64,000 bases of DNA from an uncultured Planococcus sp. (GTDB lineage: Bacteria; Bacillota; Bacilli; Bacillales_A; Planococcaceae), in contig CANLRI010000001.1 in NCBI GenBank assembly GCA_947493585.1, positions 868,001 through 932,000 of the forward strand, written 5' to 3'. Under the pieces are notes generated by a model. That model ran no database searches. It was not told where the DNA came from and saw only the letters and a list, made by a program, of their open reading frames with translations. The position numbers and the translations under genes are program-made. Within the stretch, counting starts at the first letter, position 1, and every line of letters begins with the position of its first letter. Positions 25,356 through 34,710 of this stretch are shown piece after piece.

Positions 25356-26253
25356 TGAATTAAGAAGTAATAAGATTAAAAATTTTAAAGATTTTACTAG
25401 TAGATACATAGTAGAAACAAATTTCGAAATCCTTCCTAACCAAATTGATTTTGAAGCGTTAAAAGAATTCGACTATTTTGTTGTAGGTAGTGACCAAGTA
25501 TGGAATCCAAATTTCAGAAAAGGATTTGAGTTTGACTTTTTGACTTTTGCTGAAAAAGAAAAAAGAATTGCCTATGCTCCAAGTTTCGGAGTAAATGAAA
25601 TACCAAAAGAGTTCGAAAATAATTACAAAGACTGGTTATTAAATATACCTTCTATTTCAGTTCGTGAAAAAGCAGGAGCAAAAATTATTGAAAAGCTAAC
25701 TGGAAGAAAAGCGGAAGTGGTTGTAGATCCAACCTTACTATTAACTAAAGATGAGTGGTTAGCTATTGCCACCCCTGCAAAAAATAAAACGAAAAATAAA
25801 TTTTTACTCACATACTTTTTAGGTGATTTAACTCTGGAAAGTGAATATGAAATAAAAAAAATCGCAGCTAATGAAAATTTAGAAATTATTAATTTGGCAA
25901 ACTTTAATAATCCGGAAGTGTATACTGCTGATCCAAGTGAGTTCTTGGATTACATTAATACGGCATCTATCTTCTTTACTGATTCATTCCACGGTGTAGT
26001 ATTTTCTATACTATTAGATACTCCTTTTGTAGTTTATGAGAGAAAAGGAAAATCTCCTTCTATGAACTCTAGAATTGATAATCTACTAAGTTTATTTAAA
26101 CTTGAGGACCGAAAAAACGAGAACTTAAAAGGTGCCACAATTAGTAAATTAATTGATGTCGACTATTCACATGTCAATTCTATTTTAGAAATTGAGCGGA
26201 CAAATGCAAATAGATTTATTGAAAATGCTTTAGGCATTAAAAGAGTAAAATAA
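25348..26253 (+). pseudogene. 5'-truncated polysaccharide pyruvyl transferase-family gene
   Basis: Reading back from the stop at 26253, the frame is open to a TAG at 25345-25347 and is homologous from nearly its first codon: 'KEFDYFVVGSDQVWNPNF' is the conserved start of the family's central region, then 'SVREKAGAKIIEKLTG', 'VVDPTLLLTKDEW' and 'FFTDSFHGVVFSILLDTPFVVY'. About 80-100 N-terminal residues expected in the family are absent, and there is no ATG with a ribosome binding site at the break. The family adds pyruvate ketals or related groups to surface glycans. Strongly AT-rich. Confidence 0.8.
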
Positions 26254-26304
26254 ATCCTGAGAATGTAGTTATATTTTGTATATATTAAGAAAGAAGTTGT
26301 GAAA

Positions 26305-27855
26305 ATGAACCAAATTAAGTCGGGAGCTATATTGTCATATGCGGGATTAATGGTAACGATTTTGATTGCATTACTATATACTCCTATAATGATTCGGTTA
26401 TTAGGGCAAGCTGAATATGGTTTGTTTGCATTAATCGGATCGTTTGCTGCTTATTTTAGTATTATGGATATGGGCTTAACTAATGCAGTTGTCCGATACG
26501 TTGCTAGAAACAGAGCTGTAGGTAATGAAAAATCAGAATCAAAACTAAATGGAATGTTTTTAATTCTATTTTCTATTATAGGCTTATTAGTTATAGTAGT
26601 CGGTACCTTACTATTTAATAATATTGAAAATATTTTTAGTAATAGTTTAACAGTCAATGAATTAGCTAAAGCAAAAATTATGGTAATTATATTAATCATT
26701 AACTTTGCATTTTCATTTCCTTTAGCTGTATTTGGTGCAATTATGCAGGCTTATGAAAAGTTTATTATTGTTAAAACTCTTGGAATTATTCGATCTATTT
26801 TAGTTCCACTGGTTACATTACCTTTACTCTTTCTAGGGTATGAATCTATAACTATGATTGTTGTTATCGCTGGAGTGAATATTGCTTGTTTATTATTTAA
26901 TGTGATTTATAGTTTTAGGTATTTAAAAGTTGAATTTCATTTCGGGAAAATTGACACTGACTTATTAAAAGAAATACTGGGATATTCTTTTTTTGTTTTT
27001 CTAGGCGTTATAGTTGATCAAATTTATTGGAACACAGACCAGTTTATATTAGGTGTTATTGCCGGCACTATACCGGTAGCTGTTTATGCTATTTCAATGC
27101 AGTTTATAACATTATATATGAGGTTTTCTACCTCCATAAGTGGTTTGTTTCTACCCAAAGTTTCAATGATGATAGCTAATAAGGAATCTACAATAAAACT
27201 AACTGAAATGATGATACGGTATGGTAGATTACAATATATTATATTGTCTTTCATTTTGAGTGGGTTCATTTTATTTGGTAAAGCGTTTATTGATATATGG
27301 GCTGGAAGTGAATACGCTGATTCGTATAAGATTATTTTAATTATTATGATTCCTTTGACTCTACCTTTGATTCAAAACTTAGGAATTTCAATTTTGTACG
27401 CTAAAAACTTACAAAAGTTTAGGTCAATTAATCTAATCATTATAGCTATTTTTAACATTTTAATTACAATTCCCCTTGTTCGAGAATTTGGAGGAGTTGG
27501 AGCTGCTATTGCAACTGCGATGTCCTTAAGCATCGGAAATATAGTAGTTATGAATATTTATTACCATTATAGAATAGGTATTAACATTCCGTTATTTTGG
27601 AAAAATATTATTAAAATGACTATTCCAGTTATATTTTCTTTGCTTATAGGGTATGCTATTAACTCTATTTTCGTGTCAAATGAAGTTTCACATCTAGTGT
27701 TAAAAGTCGGTATTTTTTCCTTAGTTTTAATCGCAATAATGTGGAAGTTTAGTTTCAATAATTATGAAAGGGATTTATTTAAGTCAATTCTAATAACGAC
27801 AAAGAAAATTATAACTCGTTTATTTAATAGATTGTATTTTTCAAAGGGAGTGTAA
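26305..27855 (+). CDS. Wzx-type polysaccharide flippase (MOP/MATE superfamily)
   Basis: About 516 residues with 12-14 predicted transmembrane helices. It starts 'GAILSYAGLMVTILIALLYTPIMIRLLGQAEYGLFAL', the classical opening of oligosaccharide flippases (quoted for its theme: membrane start then RLLG.AEYGL). It would move lipid-linked oligosaccharide units across the membrane. ATG 26305 is favoured over GTG 26299; the upstream AAGAAAGAAG is only moderate. AT-rich like its neighbours, so probably part of the transferred surface-glycan block. Confidence 0.87.
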   Translation: MNQIKSGAILSYAGLMVTILIALLYTPIMIRLLGQAEYGLFALIGSFAAYFSIMDMGLTNAVVRYVARNRAVGNEKSESKLNGMFLILFSIIGLLVIVVGTLLFNNIENIFSNSLTVNELAKAKIMVIILIINFAFSFPLAVFGAIMQAYEKFIIVKTLGIIRSILVPLVTLPLLFLGYESITMIVVIAGVNIACLLFNVIYSFRYLKVEFHFGKIDTDLLKEILGYSFFVFLGVIVDQIYWNTDQFILGVIAGTIPVAVYAISMQFITLYMRFSTSISGLFLPKVSMMIANKESTIKLTEMMIRYGRLQYIILSFILSGFILFGKAFIDIWAGSEYADSYKIILIIMIPLTLPLIQNLGISILYAKNLQKFRSINLIIIAIFNILITIPLVREFGGVGAAIATAMSLSIGNIVVMNIYYHYRIGINIPLFWKNIIKMTIPVIFSLLIGYAINSIFVSNEVSHLVLKVGIFSLVLIAIMWKFSFNNYERDLFKSILITTKKIITRLFNRLYFSKGV

Positions 27856-27857
27856 AT

Positions 27858-29267
27858 GTGGGTAGTAATTTAAGAACACTAATGGATACAGTGGTTGCAA
27901 ATGATTACTGTATTGGTTGCGGAATATGCGCTAGTTTAGATGGATCTCCATTAACTATGAAGTTAGACGAGTATGGGAAATATAAACCAACTATCAATCA
28001 AAATTATGAAGAAAAAGACATGAAAATCAATCCTTTAACTGTATGTCCTTTTTCAAATGATAATAAAAATGAAACAGAAATAGGTAAAGAAGTATTTGGA
28101 CATGTAGAACATATTAAGTTTAATGAATACACTGGATATTCATTAAAGAATTATGCGGGATATGTAACAGAAGGATCTTATCGTGAAAAGGGTAGCTCAG
28201 GTGGGATGGGAAATTGGATTTCTGCACAACTTCTTAAAAATAATATGGTGGATGGAATTATCCATATTAAATCAGCTGAGGACAACAACGACTTGTTATT
28301 TAACTATCAAATATCTTATAACGAAGGTGACTTATTCTCTGGAGCAAAATCTAAATATTATCCTATCGAGCTTTCGCAAGTTATTCGATTAATTAAGGAA
28401 AAAAAAGGTAATTACGCAGTAATTGGAATCCCTTGTTATATAAAGTCTTTACGATTGTTGGCTGATCAAGACCCTGTTGTGAGAAATCAAATTAAGTACT
28501 TTATTGGTCTAGTATGTGGCCATCTTAAAAGTGACATGTTTGCAAAATCAATAGGGTGGCAGATGGGTATCAAACCTGAAAATCTACAAACAATTGATTT
28601 TAGAAAAAAGTTAGAGGGAAAAGCAGCTAACGATTACGGTGTAGAGGTTACTGGTTTAAAAGAAGGTAAACATGCAGTACTCAGTGCCAGAACGAAAGAG
28701 ATGTATACTACAAATTGGGGACATGGTTTATTCAAGTATAATGCATGTGAATTTTGCGACGATGTTTTAGCAGAGACCGCAGATGTTACTGTAGGTGATG
28801 CATGGCTTCCCCAATATTCACACGATGGAATGGGTACAAATATTATTACTGTTAGAAATCCGGATATTCAAAGATTATTGGAGAAAAATCACGATAAAAT
28901 ATTTTTAGAAGAAATTAGCCCAGAAAAAGTTTATCAATCTCAAGCTGGAGGATTTCGACATAGAAGAGAAGGGTTGTCCTATAGATTATACTTGACGGAT
29001 GAAGAGAAAACTTGGAGACCTATAAAAAGAGTGTCTCCTAAAAAGAATATTGGTCGAAAAAGAGAAATCATATATAAAAAACGCCTTACACTTTCTCGAG
29101 AAAGCTACAAAGGTTATAAAATCGCAGAGGCTGAGAATGATTTTAATGCATTCATTAAACATATGGATCCGTATATTAAGGATTATAATAATGTAGCTAA
29201 AGCTTCTATTTTCAAAAGAGCAATAGGTAAATTGAAAAAAGAACTCATTCAGTTTAATAAAAGTTAA
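27858..29267 (+). CDS. Coenzyme F420 hydrogenase/dehydrogenase beta-subunit-like protein
   Basis: 469 residues. An N-terminal ferredoxin-like Cys set 'DYCIGCGICAS' with a further Cys in 'TVCPF', then 'KGSSGGMGNWISAQLL', 'IGIPCYIKSLRLL' and 'CEFCDDVLAETADVTVGDAW', typical of the FrhB_FdhB_C family. In Firmicute and Bacteroidetes glycan loci these proteins sit beside polysaccharide pyruvyl transferases, as here, although the organisms lack F420; a role in glycan modification is inference. The start is GTG 27858, with AAGGGAG at 27844-27850, just after the flippase stop. AT-rich. Confidence 0.85.
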   Translation: MGSNLRTLMDTVVANDYCIGCGICASLDGSPLTMKLDEYGKYKPTINQNYEEKDMKINPLTVCPFSNDNKNETEIGKEVFGHVEHIKFNEYTGYSLKNYAGYVTEGSYREKGSSGGMGNWISAQLLKNNMVDGIIHIKSAEDNNDLLFNYQISYNEGDLFSGAKSKYYPIELSQVIRLIKEKKGNYAVIGIPCYIKSLRLLADQDPVVRNQIKYFIGLVCGHLKSDMFAKSIGWQMGIKPENLQTIDFRKKLEGKAANDYGVEVTGLKEGKHAVLSARTKEMYTTNWGHGLFKYNACEFCDDVLAETADVTVGDAWLPQYSHDGMGTNIITVRNPDIQRLLEKNHDKIFLEEISPEKVYQSQAGGFRHRREGLSYRLYLTDEEKTWRPIKRVSPKKNIGRKREIIYKKRLTLSRESYKGYKIAEAENDFNAFIKHMDPYIKDYNNVAKASIFKRAIGKLKKELIQFNKS

Positions 29268-29381
29268 AAATTCATCGAGAAAGTGTTGAAATTGTTAATG
29301 AGGCATCATTTGCTGAAAAATTTCATTTTTAACTCTTGTAGATTCGAATGTTCCGTCAAATTACATTAAGAAGGTGAGAAT
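29268..29381. other. Right edge of the AT-rich block
   Basis: Short non-coding stretch where the AT-rich composition of the flippase region gives way to the more GC-balanced galU gene. No terminator or repeat was recognised. Confidence 0.4.
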
Positions 29382-30263
29382 ATGAAAATAAAAAAAGCCA
29401 TAATTCCAGCAGCAGGACTTGGAACACGCTTCTTGCCGGCGACAAAAGCGATGCCGAAAGAAATGCTCCCGATTGTCGATAAACCAACGATTCAGTATAT
29501 TGTAGAGGAAGCGATTGCTTCTGGTATTGAAGACATCATAATCGTTACCGGTAAAAACAAACGCTCGATTGAAGATCATTTCGATCATGCATTTGAGCTC
29601 GAAGACACATTGATGAAAAAAGGGAAAATGGATATGCTCGATTCTGTTTTGCAGACATCAAATGTAGAAATTCATTACATTCGTCAGAAGCAGCCACTTG
29701 GCCTGGGTCATGCAATTTGGTCAGCCCGCAAGTTCATCGGTGACGAGCCATTTGCAGTGTTGCTTGGCGATGATATTGTGGAGCACTCTGAGCCGTGCCT
29801 AGCTCAACTGATGAACCAGTATGAACAAACTCAAAATAGCATTATTGGTGTTCAGCAAGTAGCAGAAGAACAAACAAACCGCTATGGCATTATCGATCCA
29901 ATTTCAATTGATAACAAGTTGATAGCAGTGAACAAGTTTGTAGAGAAACCTGAACTTGGTACAGCTCCTTCAAACTACGCTATCATGGGACGTTATGTGC
30001 TTACTCCAGAAATCTTCCAATTTTTAGAGAAGCACCAGCTAGGAGCAGGTGGAGAAATCCAGTTGACGGATGCTATTCAACAGTTGAACGAAGAACAAGC
30101 TGTATATGCGTATGAGTTCGAAGGACGCCGTTTTGATGTGGGAGAGAAGTTTGGTTTTATTGAAACGACTATTGAATTTGCCTTGCAGCGTCCGGAACTG
30201 AAGGATCAATTGCTAGAGTTGTTCGAGAAGAAGCTGAAAGAACAAAAGCAAGAAGCGAAATAA
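29382..30263 (+). CDS. galU: UTP-glucose-1-phosphate uridylyltransferase
   Basis: 293 residues, family length. It opens with '[26 protein letters not shown]' (the nucleotide-binding and Lys signature; only its theme [11 protein letters not shown] is diagnostic). It continues '[19 protein letters not shown]', '[10 protein letters not shown]' and '[19 protein letters not shown]'. It makes UDP-glucose for surface glycans and glycolipids. AAGAAGGTGAG precedes ATG 29382, and a strong terminator ends the unit. Composition and codon use look native compared with the AT-rich genes before it. Confidence 0.93.
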   Translation: MKIKKAIIPAAGLGTRFLPATKAMPKEMLPIVDKPTIQYIVEEAIASGIEDIIIVTGKNKRSIEDHFDHAFELEDTLMKKGKMDMLDSVLQTSNVEIHYIRQKQPLGLGHAIWSARKFIGDEPFAVLLGDDIVEHSEPCLAQLMNQYEQTQNSIIGVQQVAEEQTNRYGIIDPISIDNKLIAVNKFVEKPELGTAPSNYAIMGRYVLTPEIFQFLEKHQLGAGGEIQLTDAIQQLNEEQAVYAYEFEGRRFDVGEKFGFIETTIEFALQRPELKDQLLELFEKKLKEQKQEAK

Positions 30264-30285
30264 TTTATGAGTAAGTTAGTGATTG

Positions 30286-30321
30286 AACACCGTCGATTCA
30301 GATGAATCGACGGTGTTTTTC
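30286..30321 (+). terminator. Strong Rho-independent terminator
   Basis: Perfect stem ACACCGTCGATTCA / TGAATCGACGGTGT with a 3-base loop, followed by T5. Confidence 0.92.
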
Positions 30322-30374
30322 TATATTTATTTAGTGGTAAGTGAAATAAAATTAACTAAATATCAAAATAGTCA

Positions 30375-30419
30375 TTGAATTCTGAATAATTAAAGTTATA
30401 ATAACTGTATACAATTATT
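30375..30419 (+). promoter_or_regulatory. Promoter with overlapping 20-bp palindromic operator
   Basis: TTGAAT (30375-30380), 16-bp spacer, TATAAT (30397-30402). A near-perfect palindrome AATAACTGTATACAATTATT (30400-30419) overlaps the -10 and the start site. TGTATACA-centred palindromes are typical of FadR/VanR-type GntR operators, and such a regulator gene begins 32 bases downstream. Confidence 0.72.
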
Positions 30420-30451
30420 CAGATATTAAAATGTTCAAGGGGGTGGCCATC

Positions 30452-31153
30452 ATGTTTGATACGATGGAAGGTAATTTAGGGAGAATATCCGCAAAAGATA
30501 TCGCGTATGAACAAATCAAAGAAAAGATCTTGAAATGTGTGTTGGAACCTGGCCAGGCGATTGTTAATGAGAAGCTCGGGAAAGAGCTGGAAATCAGCCG
30601 GACACCGCTTCGTGAAGCGTTGCAGCGTTTGGAAGTGGAAGAGCTGGTCGTGCGTAATTCCAATGGCACTTTCAGTGTCACACCAATTTCGATCAAAGAA
30701 GTTAAAGAAATATTTATCATGCGAAGTAAGCTCGAAGGGATCTTAATCCGTGATGCCATCGACAATTTGACGGATGAGTCGATTGAGTATTTATCCTATC
30801 TCACGAAGATGGTGCAATTGACATCGCGTTTGGAGAATTACAAAGATACCGAGGATTTCGGCGGCAAGTTCCACAACGCCATCTATACCATCAGCAATAA
30901 CACGACAGTCGTAAAAATCATCTTTCAGTTGAATGACCGGCTGAATCGCTACCGCCATTTGGCGCACCAGCATTTAGTGGAGATCAAAACATCTTCTGAT
31001 GAGCATGAAGTCATTTTGGATGCCATGGTCAACCGGGATAAAGACCGAGCGGAGATGGAGATTGAAAAGCACATCATTGAAGCGATGAGAGTCGCAGTCA
31101 AAGCAGTCGAACAATACGAGAACGCGAACAAAGCAGCGAGCGAGGGGAAATAA
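30452..31153 (+). CDS. GntR-family transcriptional regulator, FadR/FCD subfamily
   Basis: About 233 residues. An N-terminal winged helix ('AYEQIKEKILKCVLEPGQ', 'LGKELEISRTPLREALQRLEVEELV', residues about 15-75), then an all-helical FCD ligand domain with the metal/acid-binding His residues in 'FHNAIYTISNN' and 'DEHEVILDAMVNRD'. FCD proteins sense small carboxylic acids. ATG 30452 has AAGGGGG 8 bases upstream; an in-frame ATG at 30431 precedes that site. It probably represses its own operon, which encodes the opine dehydrogenase and transporter. Confidence 0.9.
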   Translation: MFDTMEGNLGRISAKDIAYEQIKEKILKCVLEPGQAIVNEKLGKELEISRTPLREALQRLEVEELVVRNSNGTFSVTPISIKEVKEIFIMRSKLEGILIRDAIDNLTDESIEYLSYLTKMVQLTSRLENYKDTEDFGGKFHNAIYTISNNTTVVKIIFQLNDRLNRYRHLAHQHLVEIKTSSDEHEVILDAMVNRDKDRAEMEIEKHIIEAMRVAVKAVEQYENANKAASEGK

Positions 31154-31185
31154 CCTGGCCATAAACTAAACTTAGGGGTGGTTCT

Positions 31186-32244
31186 GTGACGTATGCAGTA
31201 ATCGGTGGAGGGAATACGGGCCAGGCAATTGCTGGCTATCTTGCATTGAACGATGAACAGGTGAATTTGTACACAAGAGATGAACGCAGAGCGAAACGGA
31301 TCTCAAGAGACGGGCTGGACGTGACCGGCATTTATTCCGGATACGTTCAACTGAAAGCTTCGACTTCGATGGAGCAAGTGTTGAGCGGAGCAGAGATCAT
31401 TATCGTCTCAACGACGGCGGATGGGCATAAGCCGGTCATTAAGGAAATGCAGCCTTATTTAGAGCCCAATCAGACCATTGTTTTTATTCCAGGGTACTGG
31501 GGAGCTATTGAGTGCAAGCAGATTCTCGGAAGTGACATCGAAACGAAAAATATCACAATTGCCGAGACGAGTGCACAGCCGTTCATCAGCAACGCCGACG
31601 ATGCAGGAGGCGTCATGATCAGGCGTATCAAGAGCAACGTGTTACTCAGTACGCTTGCGACATCTAAGGGCCAGCCGGCATTGCCGCTTCGGTTCTGGGA
31701 ACGATTCCCGCATCTCATCCCATCGAAGAACATCTTCGAGACTTCGTTCAATAACACAAACGTTGTTGTCCATGTTCCGATCTCGGTATTCAACGCCAGC
31801 CGCATCGACGATTCGAAAGCGTTCCGTTTTTATCCGGACGGCGTCTCACCGCTGACAGTGAGGTATATCGAAAAAGTAGACGAAGAGCGCAGAAAGATTG
31901 CGGATTTATTCGATATCGAGACGCAAGACATCTTGAGCATCTTGAACAATTTCTATGGCACCGATTATTCCGATCTGTACAAGGCCTTGCCTGGCTTGTT
32001 CCCAGAAGGCAATGGGCCGACCACCTTGAATCATCGCTATTTCACAGAAGATATCCCGTTCGGCTTGGTGGCCATTTCGGAAATCGCCAAAAAAGCCGGG
32101 ATTGATATTCCATACACCGATTCGCTGATCGATATCACTTGTTTACTGTCGGCAGTGGATTACCGCAAAGAAGGCGTAAATCTTGAGAACATCACCTTCG
32201 AAGAGTTGAGCAGCTACGGCGCCGCTGAGAAATTGATTAACTGA
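31186..32244 (+). CDS. NAD/NADP octopine/nopaline (opine) dehydrogenase-family protein
   Basis: 352 residues. N-terminal Rossmann fold 'YAVIGGGNTGQAIAGYLAL', middle 'IIIVSTTADGH' and 'QTIVFIPGYWGAIE', and a C-terminal opine dehydrogenase domain with 'NNTNVVVHVPISVFNASRID' containing the conserved His and 'NHRYFTEDIPFG', the ending typical of PF02317. The family joins or splits an amino acid and a 2-oxo acid (reductive N-alkylation). The GTG start is preceded by TAGGGGTGG. In an operon with a FadR-type regulator and an amino-acid ABC transporter, opine catabolism, or less likely synthesis, is inferred. Confidence 0.85.
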   Translation: MTYAVIGGGNTGQAIAGYLALNDEQVNLYTRDERRAKRISRDGLDVTGIYSGYVQLKASTSMEQVLSGAEIIIVSTTADGHKPVIKEMQPYLEPNQTIVFIPGYWGAIECKQILGSDIETKNITIAETSAQPFISNADDAGGVMIRRIKSNVLLSTLATSKGQPALPLRFWERFPHLIPSKNIFETSFNNTNVVVHVPISVFNASRIDDSKAFRFYPDGVSPLTVRYIEKVDEERRKIADLFDIETQDILSILNNFYGTDYSDLYKALPGLFPEGNGPTTLNHRYFTEDIPFGLVAISEIAKKAGIDIPYTDSLIDITCLLSAVDYRKEGVNLENITFEELSSYGAAEKLIN

Positions 32245-32287
32245 AACATATGCAATTGACAATAATTCCGTAAAGGAGTGAGGATTC

Positions 32288-33052
32288 ATGTTAGCGATTC
32301 AAAACTTGAAAGTGTCATTCGGAGATAAGGAAGTATTGAAAGGCGTGGATTTACAGGTCAATAAAGGCGACGTCGTCACGTTTATCGGGCCGAGTGGAAC
32401 GGGCAAAACAACGATTTTGAAATGCGTCAATTACTTAGTCGAACCGGACGAAGGGCACATGCAGCTGGCGGATATCAGCGTCGATTTCAAGAAAATCCAT
32501 AAAAAAGAGATTCTTCAGCTGAGGCGCAACACGGCGATGGTGTTCCAGCAGTTTAATTTATTCAAAAACAAGACGGTAGTTGAAAACGTTATGGATGCTC
32601 AGATTGCGGTCCAGAAAAAGTCCAAGAAAGAAGCGTACGAAAGAAGCATCGATCTGTTGGAAAAAGTCGGCTTATTGGAAAAGAAAGACGAATATCCATC
32701 GCGCTTGTCAGGCGGTCAACAGCAACGGGTGAGTATTGCGCGTGCCTTGGCCGTCGAACCGGATGTCGTATTATTTGATGAGCCGACCTCGTCGCTTGAT
32801 CCGGAATTGGTCGCAGAAGTATTGAAAGTCATTGAACGCGTCGCACAGACGGGTGTCACGATTCTGCTAGTCACGCACGAAATGGACTTCGCGCGCAAAG
32901 TATCGAATAAAATCGTCTTCATGGAAAAAGGCCATATTGTTGAACAGGGATCACCTGAAGAAATCTTCGAACAATCGCAAAACGAACGGACACGGCAATT
33001 TCTCAAGCATTATTACCCGGAAGCAATTGAATTAATGGCAGTTCACTCATAA
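32288..33052 (+). CDS. Amino-acid (PAAT) ABC transporter ATP-binding protein
   Basis: 254 residues. Walker A 'GPSGTGKTTILKCVN', Q-loop 'MVFQQFNLF', signature 'LSGGQQQRVSIARAL', Walker B 'VVLFDEPTSSLDPEL' and the H-loop 'LLVTHEMDFA'. These fit the GlnQ/polar amino-acid class. It energises the two permeases encoded downstream. ATG 32288 follows AAAGGAG (32272-32278). Confidence 0.92.
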   Translation: MLAIQNLKVSFGDKEVLKGVDLQVNKGDVVTFIGPSGTGKTTILKCVNYLVEPDEGHMQLADISVDFKKIHKKEILQLRRNTAMVFQQFNLFKNKTVVENVMDAQIAVQKKSKKEAYERSIDLLEKVGLLEKKDEYPSRLSGGQQQRVSIARALAVEPDVVLFDEPTSSLDPELVAEVLKVIERVAQTGVTILLVTHEMDFARKVSNKIVFMEKGHIVEQGSPEEIFEQSQNERTRQFLKHYYPEAIELMAVHS

Positions 33053-33072
33053 AACAAAAGGGGATGTTTTTA

Positions 33073-33909
33073 TTGAAGAAACTTACATTATCTGTGTTCG
33101 CATTGGGAACGGTTTTGACTTTGGCAGCGTGCGGTGATGATTCGGCTTCTGAAGTGCAAGCAGATGGGGATGTCAGGACAATCGAAGTAACGGTGCCACC
33201 GACGTCCAAAAACCTGAGTTGGCAGACGGCGGATGGAAAAATCCTTGGCTATGAGCCAGACGTCTTGCGTGCCATCGACGAAAAACTCGAAGATTATGCA
33301 TTTAACATTCAAGCGGTTGCCGATAGTGCTCAAGAAACGGGCTTGAAGACCGGAAAGTACGAACTCAATGTCGGTGGGTTTTACCCGACGCCCGAACGCG
33401 AAGAACAATACCTCGTACCGGGGGAACCGACTGGTCGAAGCTTAATCAAAATGTATGTGAAAGAAGGCAGCGGCATCGAAACGCTGGAAGATTTGGTCGG
33501 CAAGAAAATTACGCCATTCACAGCGGGCGGCGGGACTTTGCAAGTGGTGTTGGATTGGCAGGAAGCGAATCCTGAACACGAGCTCAAGCTAGAAGAATCC
33601 AGTGGCGATATCCCTTACGCACAGCGCTTGAAAGAAATTGATGACGGCAAATACGATGCATTTATTGGGCCGGCAAACTTGGGGCAAAACGAAATCATCG
33701 AAGAACTTGGCCTGAAAGTAGTTCAACCAGATCCGATTTATGTCGGTGAGACGATTATGCTCATCTACAAATCGGAAGAAAATGAACAGTTAATGGAAGA
33801 AGTCGAACAGGCGTTGAAAGAATTGAGAGAAGAAGGCACGCTTTCTGAGATTTCAGAGGAATATTATGGAGAAGATGTCTTCCAGTACGAACTAACGAAG
33901 AAAGAATAG
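33073..33909 (+). CDS. Amino-acid-type ABC transporter substrate-binding lipoprotein
   Basis: 278 residues with lipobox 'LAAC' at about residue 20, then an SBP_bac_3 domain ('DGKILGYEPDVLRAIDEKL', 'LVGKKITPFTAGGGTLQVVLDW', 'GKYDAFIGPA'). The canonical aspartate that binds the alpha-amino group is not obvious, which agrees with a modified amino acid or opine ligand (inference). TTG 33073 is chosen because AAAAGGGG (33056-33063) is nine bases before it; an in-frame ATG at 33064 abuts that site. Confidence 0.88.
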   Translation: MKKLTLSVFALGTVLTLAACGDDSASEVQADGDVRTIEVTVPPTSKNLSWQTADGKILGYEPDVLRAIDEKLEDYAFNIQAVADSAQETGLKTGKYELNVGGFYPTPEREEQYLVPGEPTGRSLIKMYVKEGSGIETLEDLVGKKITPFTAGGGTLQVVLDWQEANPEHELKLEESSGDIPYAQRLKEIDDGKYDAFIGPANLGQNEIIEELGLKVVQPDPIYVGETIMLIYKSEENEQLMEEVEQALKELREEGTLSEISEEYYGEDVFQYELTKKE

Positions 33910-33933
33910 CTGGACCAAATTTGATGGTGGAGC

Positions 33934-33966
33934 TTCCTGAACGGAACGGGATGGACCGTTCAGGAA
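33934..33966 (+). promoter_or_regulatory. Intercistronic hairpin after the binding-protein gene
   Basis: Perfect 11-bp inverted repeat TTCCTGAACGG / CCGTTCAGGAA with an 11-base loop and no T run, between the binding-protein and permease genes. Such hairpins commonly protect the 3' end of the binding-protein mRNA so that it is made in excess over the permeases. Confidence 0.65.
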
Positions 33967-33999
33967 ACAGGCGCCATTGCGAAAGGGGAGACTTATCGC

Positions 34000-34710
34000 A
34001 TGATTACACCGAGCACTTGGGAAATCGTTTCGTTATTACTCGATGTTGCGCACATTACCTTTATCATTTTATTGGCGTCAGCGGTATTGGGCTTATTGTT
34101 AGGCGCCGTGTTGACGATGATCAATGTTAAAAATATTCCAGTCTTAAAGCAAATTACGGTCGTCATTTCTTCATTCACCCGAAGCGTTCCGATCATTATT
34201 CAATTGTTTATTGTCTATTATGCGTTGCCGCCGTTGCTCGGGAATTTCGGGATCAATGTCACCAGCATGAGCGCGACCGTCGCAGCGATTTTAGCGTTGA
34301 CGCTTTATCACGGTGGCTATTTGACAGAAGTGTTACGTGCTGCGTATAAAGCAGTCGAAAAAGGCCAGCACGAAGCCGCCGATAGCTTAGGCTACACGCC
34401 GACAAAGAAATTTTTCCGCATCATCTTGCCGCAAACGGTGCCGGTCGCGTTGCCAGGCTGGGGAAATGCGCTCATTCACTTGATCCACGATACGTCCCTC
34501 GTATTCGCATTGGGCGTTGCGGACATCATGGGCCGTGCAGAATTGATTGCCGCATCATCGTTTGGCATGAATCAAGTGCAAGTGTTCTTGATCGTGGCAG
34601 CCATCTACATAGCAGTGACGTTCTTATCAGATGGTATGGTGCGCTTGTTTGAGAAGAAAACGCAGAAATTCAAGCTCGATTCAGGCCTCAAAGCAAAGAG
34701 GGTGGCGTAA
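34000..34710 (+). CDS. Amino-acid ABC transporter permease 1
   Basis: 236 residues with about five transmembrane helices and the EAA loop 'EKGQHEAADSLGYTPTKKFFRIILPQ' (key residues EAA---G---------I-LP) that contacts the ATPase. HisM/GlnP-type fold ('SFTRSVPIIIQLFIVYYALPPLLG'; the R-x-x-P-x-x-x-Q-L theme). ATG 34000 follows AAAGGGGAG. The gene ends one base before the next starts, so the two permeases form a heterodimer encoded in tandem. Confidence 0.9.
   Translation: MITPSTWEIVSLLLDVAHITFIILLASAVLGLLLGAVLTMINVKNIPVLKQITVVISSFTRSVPIIIQLFIVYYALPPLLGNFGINVTSMSATVAAILALTLYHGGYLTEVLRAAYKAVEKGQHEAADSLGYTPTKKFFRIILPQTVPVALPGWGNALIHLIHDTSLVFALGVADIMGRAELIAASSFGMNQVQVFLIVAAIYIAVTFLSDGMVRLFEKKTQKFKLDSGLKAKRVA

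Noticed and set aside
33921-34130. Short reading frame between the binding protein and permease genes
   Set aside because: It overlaps the intercistronic hairpin and the permease start in another frame, with no motif or good start.
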